Source of the DNA: an uncultured Clostridia bacterium
GTDB taxonomy: Bacteria; Bacillota; Clostridia; Oscillospirales; Oscillospiraceae
Direction of reading: 5' to 3'
Assembly (NCBI GenBank): GCA_947165085.1
Contig: CAMUZA010000013.1
Location: 1 to 36,326 of the forward strand
Length of the DNA: 36,326 nt
In this document: piece after piece, positions 14,512 to 23,314 of the stretch
Position numbering within the stretch: position 1 is the stretch's first letter
Layout: the number at the start of each line of letters is the position of its first letter
Program-made: the position numbers and the translations under genes
The notes under the pieces: model-generated
Told to the model about the DNA's origin: nothing
What the model saw: only the letters and a program-made list of their open reading frames with translations
Databases searched by the model: none

Positions 14512-17500
14512 TTATTCTTTCGTCAGGAAGCGGCTGAGCATCGTTGCGCACTGTGCGCGGGTCGCGTTTCCGGTCGGGTCGAGGATCACGACGCCGTGCT
14601 CGAGCGTGCCGTTGATCACGCCCGCAGCGACAGCCCAGATCATCGCGTCCACAGCGTAGCCGCTGACCTTGTTCGCGTCCGGATACTTGCTCAGGCTGCC
14701 GGTGACCTTCTCGCTTCCGGAGTAGCGGTAGAGGATCGCCGCGATCTGCTCACGGGTGATGGCAACCATGGGCGCGAACGTGGTCGGGCTCATGCCCTTG
14801 ACGATGCCGTTGTCCGCCGCCCAGATGACCGCGTCGGTGTACCACTGTCCCGCGGGCACGTCCTTGAACGGATTGCGCAGACCGGTGACGGACGGACTTC
14901 CCTCCTGACGGTAGAGGATCGTGACGAGCATCGCGCGCGTCAGCGTGCCGTTCGGGTCGAAGATGCGGTCGCCGACGCCGTTCATCAGACCGTTCGCGAT
15001 GACGAAGTCCGTTCCCTCGTGATACCAGAGGGTCGGGTCGAGATCCTTGAACTGTCTGGACGGACACGGCACGGCCTCCGTTCTCGTCTCGCCGCAGAGC
15101 AGGCAGGTGTAGGTGTAAACGGGATCGTTCGCCTTCATCGCGGGTTTCGTGATCACGCCTTCATCCCACTGATGTCCGAGCGCCGCGATCTCCGCAAAGC
15201 TGGTGTAGCCGCAGCGGCTGCAGGTCTGGTAGGCGTTCCAGCCGGACGCCAGGCAGGTCGGCGCCTTTGCGGGATGGTCGATCAGATCGTGACCGAGGGC
15301 GGGCAGGATCGTTTCGGAAAGCACCTCGCCGCAGTTGTCGCAGATCATGCGCTCATAGCCCGCGTCAAGGCAGGTCGGCTCTTTCCGTTCGGGACGGGCG
15401 TGCTCGTGCGTGCAGGGCAGCTCGCCCGTTGCGGGAATGACCTCCGTTCTCGTCGCGCCGCAGCGCGTGCAGGTGAAGGTCCTCACGCCGTCGGTCGTCG
15501 CAGTGGCCGGCGTTGTCACCTTGCCCGTATCCCAGCTGTGTCCGAGCGCGGGAAGCTCCGCGTAGGTCGTGTAGTCGCAGCGGCGGCACGTCTGATAGGC
15601 ATTCCAGCCTGCGCTCGTGCAGGTCGGCGCCTTCGCCGCGTGGTCTATAAAGTCGTGACCGAGGGCGGGGATCTCCACATAGGTGCTGTAGTCGCAGCGG
15701 CTGCAGGTCTGATAGGCGTTCCAGCCGACCTCGGTGCAGGTCGCCGCCTTCGCCGCATGGTCTTCATAGTCGTGACCGAACGCAGGGATCTCCACGTAAG
15801 TGCTGTAGTCGCAGCGGCGGCACGTCTGATAGGCGTTCCAGCCGGCCTCGGTGCAGGTCGCCGCCTTCGCCGCGTGGTCTTCATAGTCGTGACCAAGGGC
15901 GGGCAGGATCGTTTCGGAAAGCAGCGCGCCGCACAGGTCACAGATCAGCTTGTCGTAGCCCGCTGCCGTACAGGTCGGTTCCCTGCGATCGTGGTAGGTG
16001 TCCTCGTGGCTGCAGGGAAGCTCGCCCGTCGGCGGGATCTGCTCCGTCTTCGTCGCGCCGCAGCGCGTGCAGGTAAAGGTCTTCACACCCGGCTCGCTGA
16101 CCGTCGGCTCGACGGTCACGACGCCTGCATTCCACGCATGTCCGAGGGCGGGCAGGATCGTTTCGGAAAGCAGCTCGCCGCACAGATCGCAGATCACGCG
16201 GTCATAGCCCGCTGCAATGCAGGTCGGATCCTTATGCTCGGGATAGGTGTCCTCATGCGTGCAGGGCGGTATCTCGATCGGCGGGATCGGCTCTGTCTTC
16301 GTTTCGCCGCAGCGCTGGCAGGTGTAGGTCATCAAGCCGGCGTCGGTCGTCGTCTGCTCGACCGTCACAACGCCGCTGTTCCACAGATGGCCGAGCGGGT
16401 CGACCTCGTCGCCGACGTAGGAATAGCCGCAGATTTCACAGGTAAAGGTGGTGTAGCCGCCTTCCGTGCAGGTCGGCTCCGTGACGGTTTCGTCATACTC
16501 GTGCTCGCACTCCTCGGCGATCAGCACGACCTCGTCGCAGTCGCGCACGCGCAGGCAGCAGGTCGAAACGTCGCTGCCCGCCTCCGGGTGCATGAAGCAA
16601 AGACCGACCGCGCTGACGACCGCGCCCTCCGTGCAGAAGTCGGCAAGGTCGTTGCGCCCCGTCGTGCCGGAGTAGATATAGCCGTCGATAAAGATCGTCG
16701 CCACGCCGGTTTCGTCCCTCAGACGGATCTGGGTGACCGCGTCGCCCTGATAGAGCACCTCGGTGATCACGCCCTGCGTCTTGAGAAGCTGACCGCCGTT
16801 TTTGGCGTAGTTCATCGAATCTTCGCACTTGACGCTCTTCGGCGCAAGAACGTTCAGATTCTCGCCGTCGAGGATCGTGCAGCGGAGCACCTGGATCTCG
16901 ATATCGTCCTGATAGGCGTCCTTATAGCCGACGATCCGCACCTTCGTGCCGATCTGCAGACCTTCGGCGGAGTACGGGTAGACCGTGACGCCGCCGGTCG
17001 CGTCCTGGACGTAGATCGTATCGAAGAATTTGGTCTTGTCGTTGGCGGTGCCGTTGGTGACCCAGCCTTCGATGCAGAAGACCTCGCCCGGCTTGCCCTG
17101 CCGCATATCCGCGATCGGGGTCACGGGCAGCGGTGCGCCGGTGCCGGCAAGGATGTTCTGCATCAGAATGCCGTTGAGCTTCAGCTCGTTTTCATCGGTC
17201 TCCATGTTGAAGTCGGACATAAACACGCCGCCGGAGACGAAGACGTGGCCGCCCGCCTTGGTATCCTGCACGACGGTCTCGATCACGTCGCCGGGCTGCT
17301 GGACGTAGAGCAGCTCCTCGGAGTTGACGGAAACGCCGGCGTCAGTCTTGGTATCCAGCGAGAAGGTGTCCGCGTTGCCCCAGACGAGCTTCTGCGCGGG
17401 GAACACGGCGGCGGTCTCCGCGTTATTGCTGATGTTGACGGAGCAGGCGGAATAGACCTCGAAGCCCATATCCGCTCTCGCGCCCGCCATCCACTGCGAG

Positions 17501-20500
17501 GTGATGTAAAAGTTTTTCAGCTCCGGCGCGTAGTTGACCGTGCCGTTCTCGCGCAGCTCGCCGACCTCGTCGGAACGGAGGCGGACGGTCGAACCCATCG
17601 CGGTCAGGAGCTTGTTCATCTCCGTATGCGTCTGGCAGGCGGTGGAATCGTTGAAGTCCGCGCTGCCGCACAGAAGCACGGAGCCGCCGCCCGCGACGTA
17701 GTCTGCTACCATGGAAACGAAGGAATCCTCAAAATGGCTCGTGTAGTAGCCGGACATCGTGCGCTTCGCCGGCGAGGTGATGATCAGCAGCTGGCAGTCG
17801 TCCAGCATCGCTTTCGTGATCTTATTGCTTTCCACGCGAACGCGGGCGAAGTTGTCCACGCCGAGCTGCACGACCTTCGAGACGTTTCCGGAATAATTGC
17901 CGGTCACGTAGTCGTTATAGTGCGTGCCGTCGATGATGACGTTGGAGATCATGGCGTCAGGCAGGAATTCCATCTGCAGAACGCCGTTGTACTGCTTATC
18001 CACGCCGTTGTACACGCCGTTTACCGTGACGTTGAGGATCATCGTGCCGATGCCGCTGTAAGTGAACGGGAAGCTGTAGGACGCCGTGCTGTGAGCCTCC
18101 AGCACGCTCAGACCGTTCGCCGCCAGATTGACCGTATGGACGGTCTGTCCGTCCGCGGTAAAGACGATGGAATCGATCGTCAGATCGAGATCTTCGTCGT
18201 TGTAGAGGTTCAGCGTGATATTCATTTCCTCGTTCTGGATCGGGATATCGGCGTCGGTCGTGACGTCCTTGATGCCGATCGCTTCCACCTCGCCGATCCA
18301 GACCGGCGCGGTGACGGCGATATTGCCGTCCGCCTGCGTCAGTCGCAGGTAGTAGTAGGAATAGCTCGCGCTGAGGTCAAACTCCACGGTGGATTCTCTG
18401 ACCGGAACGGACTTAGTCGCAGCGACGATGCCGCCGTTGACCAGAACGTCGACCTTGACGGAGCCGGTGTCGGTCGGGTCGGAGAGAACAGCCTTGAGGT
18501 GGACGGTGTCCTCCACGTCCTCGCTCGTGAGGATCGCGCCCATTTCGTAGTTATCCAGCGTGTAGTAGATGCTGAAATCGTTGTCCTCCGTTGCGTAGAC
18601 GCGGCGGTTGCGGATCGCGTCGTAGATGTTGTTCCTCGTCAGGCTGTCCGCCATGACGACGGTGCGCGCCGTATTGGAATCGCCCCAGTGACCCTTGTGG
18701 TTGTCCTGATTGTTGGTCGGCGCGACATGCCAGCCGAGGTCGAGCGCGCGGGTGTATTCCTGGTAGGACGGGAAATAGCCGGACGAGCCGATCGTGCCCT
18801 CGCCGTTGCCGACCTCGATGATGGTGATGAGCTCGTCAATGACCTCGTCGTAATAGGCGTAGTCTTCGAACGTGCCGAAGGTCGTGCCGGGATGGTTGAA
18901 CTGGCTCAGGGAGTTCGCGTCGCTCTTGAGCGCGGAATAGTAGCTGCTCAGCGCGGTCGCGTAGGAGGCAAACTCCGTCTGCGTTCTGCTCTGAAAACCG
19001 GCGGTATTGTAGGTGTTAATATGACCGAGGCCGTTCGACCACGTCATTTCAAAACCGTAGATACCGATGAAGTCCTCCCGCGTGTACTTGTCCGCAAGCT
19101 CGTGACCGTAGACCCACTTGGAGGACATCGAGCCGTCGTGCAAGGACGCGGCAAGGTCGTTATCAAATGCGTTGGAGTGATCGGTGACGGCAAGGAAGTC
19201 CAGATTATCCACCTCGTTCGCGGCGTGGTAGAAGGCCTCCTCGCAGGAGCCTGCGCCGTCAGAGAGGTTGGTGTGGCTGTGGAGCTGCCCGAAATAGAGG
19301 TTATAATACTCGTTCATGCGGCGCGTGAAGGTCAGAATGGAGATCGGGCTGTTGACGCAGCCCTCCTTCGTGCCCATGACCATCACGGTGCAGTCGTTCT
19401 CCAGAAGCGCTTCCGTCAGCACCGGCTTATTCGCCGGGTCGTAGACTTCCCAGTTCTCGCCGCCGTCGAAGGAATACTGAATGGCCGCGCCCTCCGTCGC
19501 GCAGGTGAATTTGATCTCCGTTCCTGCGGGGACCGCGCCGCCGTTCGGCTTCGCCTTGACGGGAGTGACCTGCGCCTGCATGAAGTAATAATAGGTTTTG
19601 ACGGAGTCGTATTCGGTGTGCGGGCTGTCCGACCAGACCTTGACCAGCGCGGGGAAGGTATCGAGCGCCGGCGGATTGCCCGGGTCGTAGACTTGGACCG
19701 TTTTTCCGTAGTCAAGAGAATAATAGATCGTCGCGCCGGGTGTGCTGCAGTGGAAGATGAGCTGCTGTCCTGCGGGGACGCTGCTCGGCAGATCGCTGCG
19801 CACCCAGTCGGAAATCTCCGGATGGATCATCGGACATCCGGTCAGCTCTACCGTGTCAATACGGACGGAGGAGATCTTGCTGACCGCGGTGACTGTTTCG
19901 CCTGCAGCGTTGACCGTCGGGGTCTGACGGGTGCGCGAGGCGTAGAGACGGATGTAGAGGGTCTCGGCGTTTTCACATCCCTTGGGGACGTCCAGCTCGA
20001 CCGAGACGTAGCTGCCGCCGACGTCCATCGGAATGAAGCCGCCGACGATATCGCCCTCGCCGGACACGTCGTAAGTCGCGCCGCCGTAGCCGTAGCCCGT
20101 ATAGGCGTAGCTGTAATGACCGTTTCCGAAGTTTGTGAATTCCTCGCCGTCCGTGGAATAGCGGGCGGTGAAGCCGCTGGGACCTGCATTGGAAACACGC
20201 AGACGGAAGGAAAGATCCAGCGCTGTGTACTTTGCCGTGGAGACCTTCATCTGCAGGTAGTCGTCGGTCGGGACCAGGATCTCGACGGCGTTGCCGTCTT
20301 CATCCGTCTCGGTATCCGGCGCGCCGTCTCCGTCCTCGTCCACCGTCGTCATGCCGGAACCCATGCAGGGGCTCTTGCTGCCGAGGTAGTAGTTGGTGGA
20401 GTTGGTCGAAGAGGTGGAGAAGCCCGGCGTGATATCAACGCCGCCGACGTTGACGGTCATGACCGCCTGTCCGTCCATGCGGTCGTTGGCAGTGATCAGA

Positions 20501-22923
20501 TCGCCGTAGACCTTGAGGTCGCCGGCATAGTTCGCGTTGCCGCCCCAGGAGGCGATCACGCGGCGGTCGTTTTCGATATAAGTAAAGCCGGTCACGTCCG
20601 CGGAGGCGTCGTCGGTCGGAACGAACACGTCGTCGGCATGATAGGTCAGCGGCCACGACCAGTCGGCGGGATACTGCGCCTCGGCGGGGTCGCTCTGATG
20701 TCCCGCGCCGGTCAAGCCGAAAATCGCGACGTTGTTGATCTTGTTGCTGCCGCCATTCTTGATGACGTCGCCCTTGATGGATTCATCGTCTGCAACGACG
20801 ACGCGGATCACAAGATTGGTACTCTGCGCGGCGTCGGGCAGGTCGACGATGTAGTTTTTCAGCGAGCCGGTAATCGTAAGCTGCGCGAATTCCACCCACG
20901 TCTCACCGAGGTCGGTGGAGTAGCGCAGAGACAGATTCTTCGGACCGGTCGAGGACGAGCCCGTGCGGAGCTGAAAGGTCATCGACGTGCAGCCGGATGT
21001 GTTGGCGACGACCTGCCAGTAGGCGTTGGTCGTCCAGCCGGTCTGGCTGAGCGCCTTGGAAACGTAGGAGCAGTAGGCGCTCGTGACGTGCGACAGCGTG
21101 CCCCAGCCGGTCGTGGCGTCGGCGGGCAGGGTCGAGGCGTCTTCAAATTTCCACGCCGCGATTGGCTCGCCGATCACGTCGGCGTTGATGAAGCCCTCGT
21201 CGATATCCTCCTGCGCGGGCTTGAAGTCGGCAGGATAGGTCGGAGCCGCGGGATCGGTCGCGTGCGCGCCGGTCATCGAGCCCGTCATGTAGACCATGTT
21301 GATCTTGCTGTTGCCGCCGGAGGCGATCGTCGCTGGCGTCGCGTCGGTCGCCTTGACGCTCTGATTGCTCGTCACAATCAGGCGGAACATGCAGTTTGCC
21401 GCCTGCGCGTCGTCCGGAACGGTGAACGTATAGTTTTCCAGCGCGGAGGTCAGACGGATATCGCCGCCCGCCTGCGTCCACGTCGCGCCGTTATTCGTCG
21501 AATACTGAAGGGCGAAGTCTCTCGGGCCGGTCGAGGAGGAGCCGAGCTTCGCCGTCAGCTTCATGCCGGTATAGCCTGTGGTATTGGCGATCAGCAGCCA
21601 GCTGGAGCCGACCTCCCATCCCTTGATCGCCAGACCGCCGCCGGTATAGGCAGGGCCGGTCGTAATGGAGTTTGCAAGGTAGCCCCAGCCCTTGACCGCG
21701 CCGGCAGGCAGGGATTTCGCTTCCTCGAAGTTCCAGCCGACGAAGGCGTCCGACGGGATCGCGTCCGAGGCAGTGTCGCCGTAACCGTCCGGCCACGAAG
21801 GCGCGGCAGGATTCGGCGCGTGATTCTCGCCGGGACAGCCGGTCAGGGTCACATGGTTGATGCGGCTGGTGCACTGCGTCTTATTGATGCTGCCGCCGTT
21901 CAGTGCGGTATCGCTGTCCACGCGGAAGCGGACGAGCAGGTTCGCGCTCTGCGCTTCGGGAGGCAGATGGATCGTCTGATGCTGCAATTTTGTCGTGCTG
22001 TTCGCCAGATGGTAGCTCTGCACCCAGACCCAGGTTTCGCCGAGATCGACAGAATACTCCACCGCCCAGTCCGCAGGACCGGTACCGGAGGACAGCACGT
22101 CCGCTTCCAGTACGAGGTCTGTGCAGTCGGTGGTGTTAAAGACCATACACCAGTTGTGCCCGACGCCCCATTTTTTCACACTCATTGCGATGAGCTTTTC
22201 GTCCTTCTCACTGACGAGCTTGACTTCGCCCGAAGCGGTGGTGTTCAGATAACCCCAGCCCTCCGTCGCGGGCGTGGGGAAGGTCTCCGGATGATCGTCG
22301 GCGGTAAAATGAAAGGCGGCAAGCGTCTGATAGCCGGATTCCATCACATAAAGGCGGATGAAGGAAATCTTGTTCGTGCCGTTGCTGCCGACCGTCGTAT
22401 AGGCGCTGCTGATCGGCGTGCTGTCCGCAGGCGTCAGACGGATGATCAGATTCTCGCTGATCGCGTCCTCCGGAAATTCGATGGACGGCTTCTCCGTAGC
22501 GCTCGCGTTCGCGATGGCGTAAGAGCCCGCCGTCTTCCAGGTATCGCCCGCATCGGTGGAATAGATCACGTTCCAGTTCTTCGGACCGGTCGCGGAGCCC
22601 TGCGCGCGCAGCTCAAGCACCAGATGACTTTTGCCGCTGGTGTCAATGCCCGAAAGCTGCCAGTAGGAATTGGGCGTGTTCCATTTGTTATGGGAAAAAT
22701 AGCCTGTGGAATTGGCGGCAAGCGCGTCGCCGGAGGAATGGGACAGATAGCCCGTTCCCGTCGTCGCCGGAACGTCGACCTTTTCCGCCGTCTTGTCGTT
22801 GTACTCCCACGCAACGATGATCTTCGATGCCTCGACCGCGATCGCAGAAATCGGCAGCATTGTCAAAAGGATCGTCAACAGCAGCACAAGCGCAAGGACT
22901 CTTCTGTGCAAACCGCGTTTCAT
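14512..22923 (-). CDS. giant SLH-anchored PHP-family metallohydrolase
   Basis: This 2803-residue extracellular multidomain protein begins with a signal peptide (MKRGLHRRVLALVLLLTILL). Five related beta-sandwich-like units of about 180 residues fill roughly 35-1030 (motifs S.STGP...YSTD.G.TW). Two chitobiase-C-like modules follow at about 1040-1195. A PHP domain occupies about 1207-1460, with metal-ligand candidates H1215/H1217 (HSHTNLSD), D1248/H1249, E1292, H1344, D1407 and H1409. Next come a GATase/ThuA-like domain (about 1690-1880), OB-fold modules (about 1950-2130), a CxxC...LGH repeat region (2139-2618) and three SLH repeats (2620-2803). PHP enzymes, including CehA/McbA-like ones, hydrolyse phosphoesters or esters; the substrate here is unknown. 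GGAGG lies 7 nt before the ATG. From 14596 to 22923 the coding strand contains no TTA, CTA or TCA codons. Confidence 0.85.
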   Translation of the reverse strand: MKRGLHRRVLALVLLLTILLTMLPISAIAVEASKIIVAWEYNDKTAEKVDVPATTGTGYLSHSSGDALAANSTGYFSHNKWNTPNSYWQLSGIDTSGKSHLVLELRAQGSATGPKNWNVIYSTDAGDTWKTAGSYAIANASATEKPSIEFPEDAISENLIIRLTPADSTPISSAYTTVGSNGTNKISFIRLYVMESGYQTLAAFHFTADDHPETFPTPATEGWGYLNTTASGEVKLVSEKDEKLIAMSVKKWGVGHNWCMVFNTTDCTDLVLEADVLSSGTGPADWAVEYSVDLGETWVWVQSYHLANSTTKLQHQTIHLPPEAQSANLLVRFRVDSDTALNGGSINKTQCTSRINHVTLTGCPGENHAPNPAAPSWPDGYGDTASDAIPSDAFVGWNFEEAKSLPAGAVKGWGYLANSITTGPAYTGGGLAIKGWEVGSSWLLIANTTGYTGMKLTAKLGSSSTGPRDFALQYSTNNGATWTQAGGDIRLTSALENYTFTVPDDAQAANCMFRLIVTSNQSVKATDATPATIASGGNSKINMVYMTGSMTGAHATDPAAPTYPADFKPAQEDIDEGFINADVIGEPIAAWKFEDASTLPADATTGWGTLSHVTSAYCSYVSKALSQTGWTTNAYWQVVANTSGCTSMTFQLRTGSSSTGPKNLSLRYSTDLGETWVEFAQLTITGSLKNYIVDLPDAAQSTNLVIRVVVADDESIKGDVIKNGGSNKINNVAIFGLTGAGHQSDPAEAQYPADWSWPLTYHADDVFVPTDDASADVTGFTYIENDRRVIASWGGNANYAGDLKVYGDLITANDRMDGQAVMTVNVGGVDITPGFSTSSTNSTNYYLGSKSPCMGSGMTTVDEDGDGAPDTETDEDGNAVEILVPTDDYLQMKVSTAKYTALDLSFRLRVSNAGPSGFTARYSTDGEEFTNFGNGHYSYAYTGYGYGGATYDVSGEGDIVGGFIPMDVGGSYVSVELDVPKGCENAETLYIRLYASRTRQTPTVNAAGETVTAVSKISSVRIDTVELTGCPMIHPEISDWVRSDLPSSVPAGQQLIFHCSTPGATIYYSLDYGKTVQVYDPGNPPALDTFPALVKVWSDSPHTEYDSVKTYYYFMQAQVTPVKAKPNGGAVPAGTEIKFTCATEGAAIQYSFDGGENWEVYDPANKPVLTEALLENDCTVMVMGTKEGCVNSPISILTFTRRMNEYYNLYFGQLHSHTNLSDGAGSCEEAFYHAANEVDNLDFLAVTDHSNAFDNDLAASLHDGSMSSKWVYGHELADKYTREDFIGIYGFEMTWSNGLGHINTYNTAGFQSRTQTEFASYATALSSYYSALKSDANSLSQFNHPGTTFGTFEDYAYYDEVIDELITIIEVGNGEGTIGSSGYFPSYQEYTRALDLGWHVAPTNNQDNHKGHWGDSNTARTVVMADSLTRNNIYDAIRNRRVYATEDNDFSIYYTLDNYEMGAILTSEDVEDTVHLKAVLSDPTDTGSVKVDVLVNGGIVAATKSVPVRESTVEFDLSASYSYYYLRLTQADGNIAVTAPVWIGEVEAIGIKDVTTDADIPIQNEEMNITLNLYNDEDLDLTIDSIVFTADGQTVHTVNLAANGLSVLEAHSTASYSFPFTYSGIGTMILNVTVNGVYNGVDKQYNGVLQMEFLPDAMISNVIIDGTHYNDYVTGNYSGNVSKVVQLGVDNFARVRVESNKITKAMLDDCQLLIITSPAKRTMSGYYTSHFEDSFVSMVADYVAGGGSVLLCGSADFNDSTACQTHTEMNKLLTAMGSTVRLRSDEVGELRENGTVNYAPELKNFYITSQWMAGARADMGFEVYSACSVNISNNAETAAVFPAQKLVWGNADTFSLDTKTDAGVSVNSEELLYVQQPGDVIETVVQDTKAGGHVFVSGGVFMSDFNMETDENELKLNGILMQNILAGTGAPLPVTPIADMRQGKPGEVFCIEGWVTNGTANDKTKFFDTIYVQDATGGVTVYPYSAEGLQIGTKVRIVGYKDAYQDDIEIQVLRCTILDGENLNVLAPKSVKCEDSMNYAKNGGQLLKTQGVITEVLYQGDAVTQIRLRDETGVATIFIDGYIYSGTTGRNDLADFCTEGAVVSAVGLCFMHPEAGSDVSTCCLRVRDCDEVVLIAEECEHEYDETVTEPTCTEGGYTTFTCEICGYSYVGDEVDPLGHLWNSGVVTVEQTTTDAGLMTYTCQRCGETKTEPIPPIEIPPCTHEDTYPEHKDPTCIAAGYDRVICDLCGELLSETILPALGHAWNAGVVTVEPTVSEPGVKTFTCTRCGATKTEQIPPTGELPCSHEDTYHDRREPTCTAAGYDKLICDLCGALLSETILPALGHDYEDHAAKAATCTEAGWNAYQTCRRCDYSTYVEIPAFGHDYEDHAAKAATCTEVGWNAYQTCSRCDYSTYVEIPALGHDFIDHAAKAPTCTSAGWNAYQTCRRCDYTTYAELPALGHSWDTGKVTTPATATTDGVRTFTCTRCGATRTEVIPATGELPCTHEHARPERKEPTCLDAGYERMICDNCGEVLSETILPALGHDLIDHPAKAPTCLASGWNAYQTCSRCGYTSFAEIAALGHQWDEGVITKPAMKANDPVYTYTCLLCGETRTEAVPCPSRQFKDLDPTLWYHEGTDFVIANGLMNGVGDRIFDPNGTLTRAMLVTILYRQEGSPSVTGLRNPFKDVPAGQWYTDAVIWAADNGIVKGMSPTTFAPMVAITREQIAAILYRYSGSEKVTGSLSKYPDANKVSGYAVDAMIWAVAAGVINGTLEHGVVILDPTGNATRAQCATMLSRFLTKE
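15538..15888 (-). repeat. three tandem 117-bp coding repeats
   Basis: Three near-identical units of 39 codons (15538-15654, 15655-15771 and 15772-15888) encode the pattern D..DHAAKA.TCT..GWNAYQ and then TC.RCDY.TY.E.PA.GH. Diverged relatives flank them up to about 16510. High nucleotide identity implies recent duplication or gene conversion, and copy number may vary between strains. Confidence 0.85.
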
Positions 22924-22955
22924 AACGTTGCCTCCGTTTATAGTTATTCAAAATA

Positions 22956-22964
22956 ATTATACCA
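22956..22964 (-). promoter_or_regulatory. extended -10 promoter of the PHP giant gene
   Basis: TGGTATAAT on the minus strand is an extended -10 element, 33 bp before the ATG. No clear -35 is seen. Confidence 0.6.
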
Positions 22965-23042
22965 CAGTTTGCATATTTATGTAGTCTTTTGTATGCGCGT
23001 GCTTGTAGATTTTTCGGGCAGTTTCTTATGCAAAAACAACAA

Positions 23043-23068
23043 AACGGCCGCCATAAACGGCAGCCGTT
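23043..23068 (-). terminator. terminator of the small repeat-peptide gene
   Basis: A 10-bp stem with one mismatch (23043-23052 with 23059-23068) is followed on the minus strand by the U-rich tail TTGTTGTTTTTG. It lies 15 bp past the stop codon. Confidence 0.75.
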
Positions 23069-23082
23069 CTGCAAGTATTCCT

Positions 23083-23292
23083 TTAGCCGAAGGTATCTTC
23101 CGGCAGGACGATGCCGCCCCCGCCGTTGGTCGAGGCGGTCGCCTCGGTCGGATCGGTCGGATCGGTCGCTCTCGTCGGATCGGTCGCTCTCGTCGGATCG
23201 GTCGCCGTGGTGGGACCGACGCCGCTGGCGGTCAGAACGTCTCTGACCTGAAGGATCTCGAATGCAAGCTCCGGTGCATGATAGTGTTTCAT
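23083..23292 (-). CDS. 69-aa peptide with TRATDP repeats
   Basis: The ATG at 23292 has AAGGAG at 8-nt spacing; the frame upstream (to 23322) overlaps add and is not favoured. Residues 1-25 (MKHYHAPELAFEILQVRDVL, then TASG) follow a pattern I associate with short clostridial peptides of unknown function: K.Y..PE...... then DV.T.SG. The middle is a Thr/Pro/Asp repeat (TRATDP twice plus partial copies) and the tail is GGGGIVLPEDTFG. There is no signal peptide or membrane segment. A leader-like charged N-terminus with a low-complexity core is reminiscent of ribosomally made modified peptides. However, no modifying enzyme or exporter is adjacent, so this is only a possibility. The gene ends with its own terminator. 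Confidence 0.6.
   Translation of the reverse strand: MKHYHAPELAFEILQVRDVLTASGVGPTTATDPTRATDPTRATDPTDPTEATASTNGGGGIVLPEDTFG
23151..23204 (-). repeat. 9/18-bp coding tandem repeat
   Basis: GATCGGTCG recurs at 23151, 23160, 23178 and 23196. Two full 18-bp units encode the TRATDP repeats of the 69-aa peptide. This is a typical slippage-prone array that keeps the reading frame. Confidence 0.8.
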
Positions 23293-23314
23293 CGTGTTTG
23301 CTCCTTTCCGAGTA

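Noticed and set aside
14596-22956. 2786-codon plus-strand ORF opposite the PHP gene
   Set aside because: It is in exact codon register with the sense gene and open only because TTA, CTA and TCA are absent there. The translation is Arg/Ala/Asp/Val-rich with no domains, and no ribosome site supports it.
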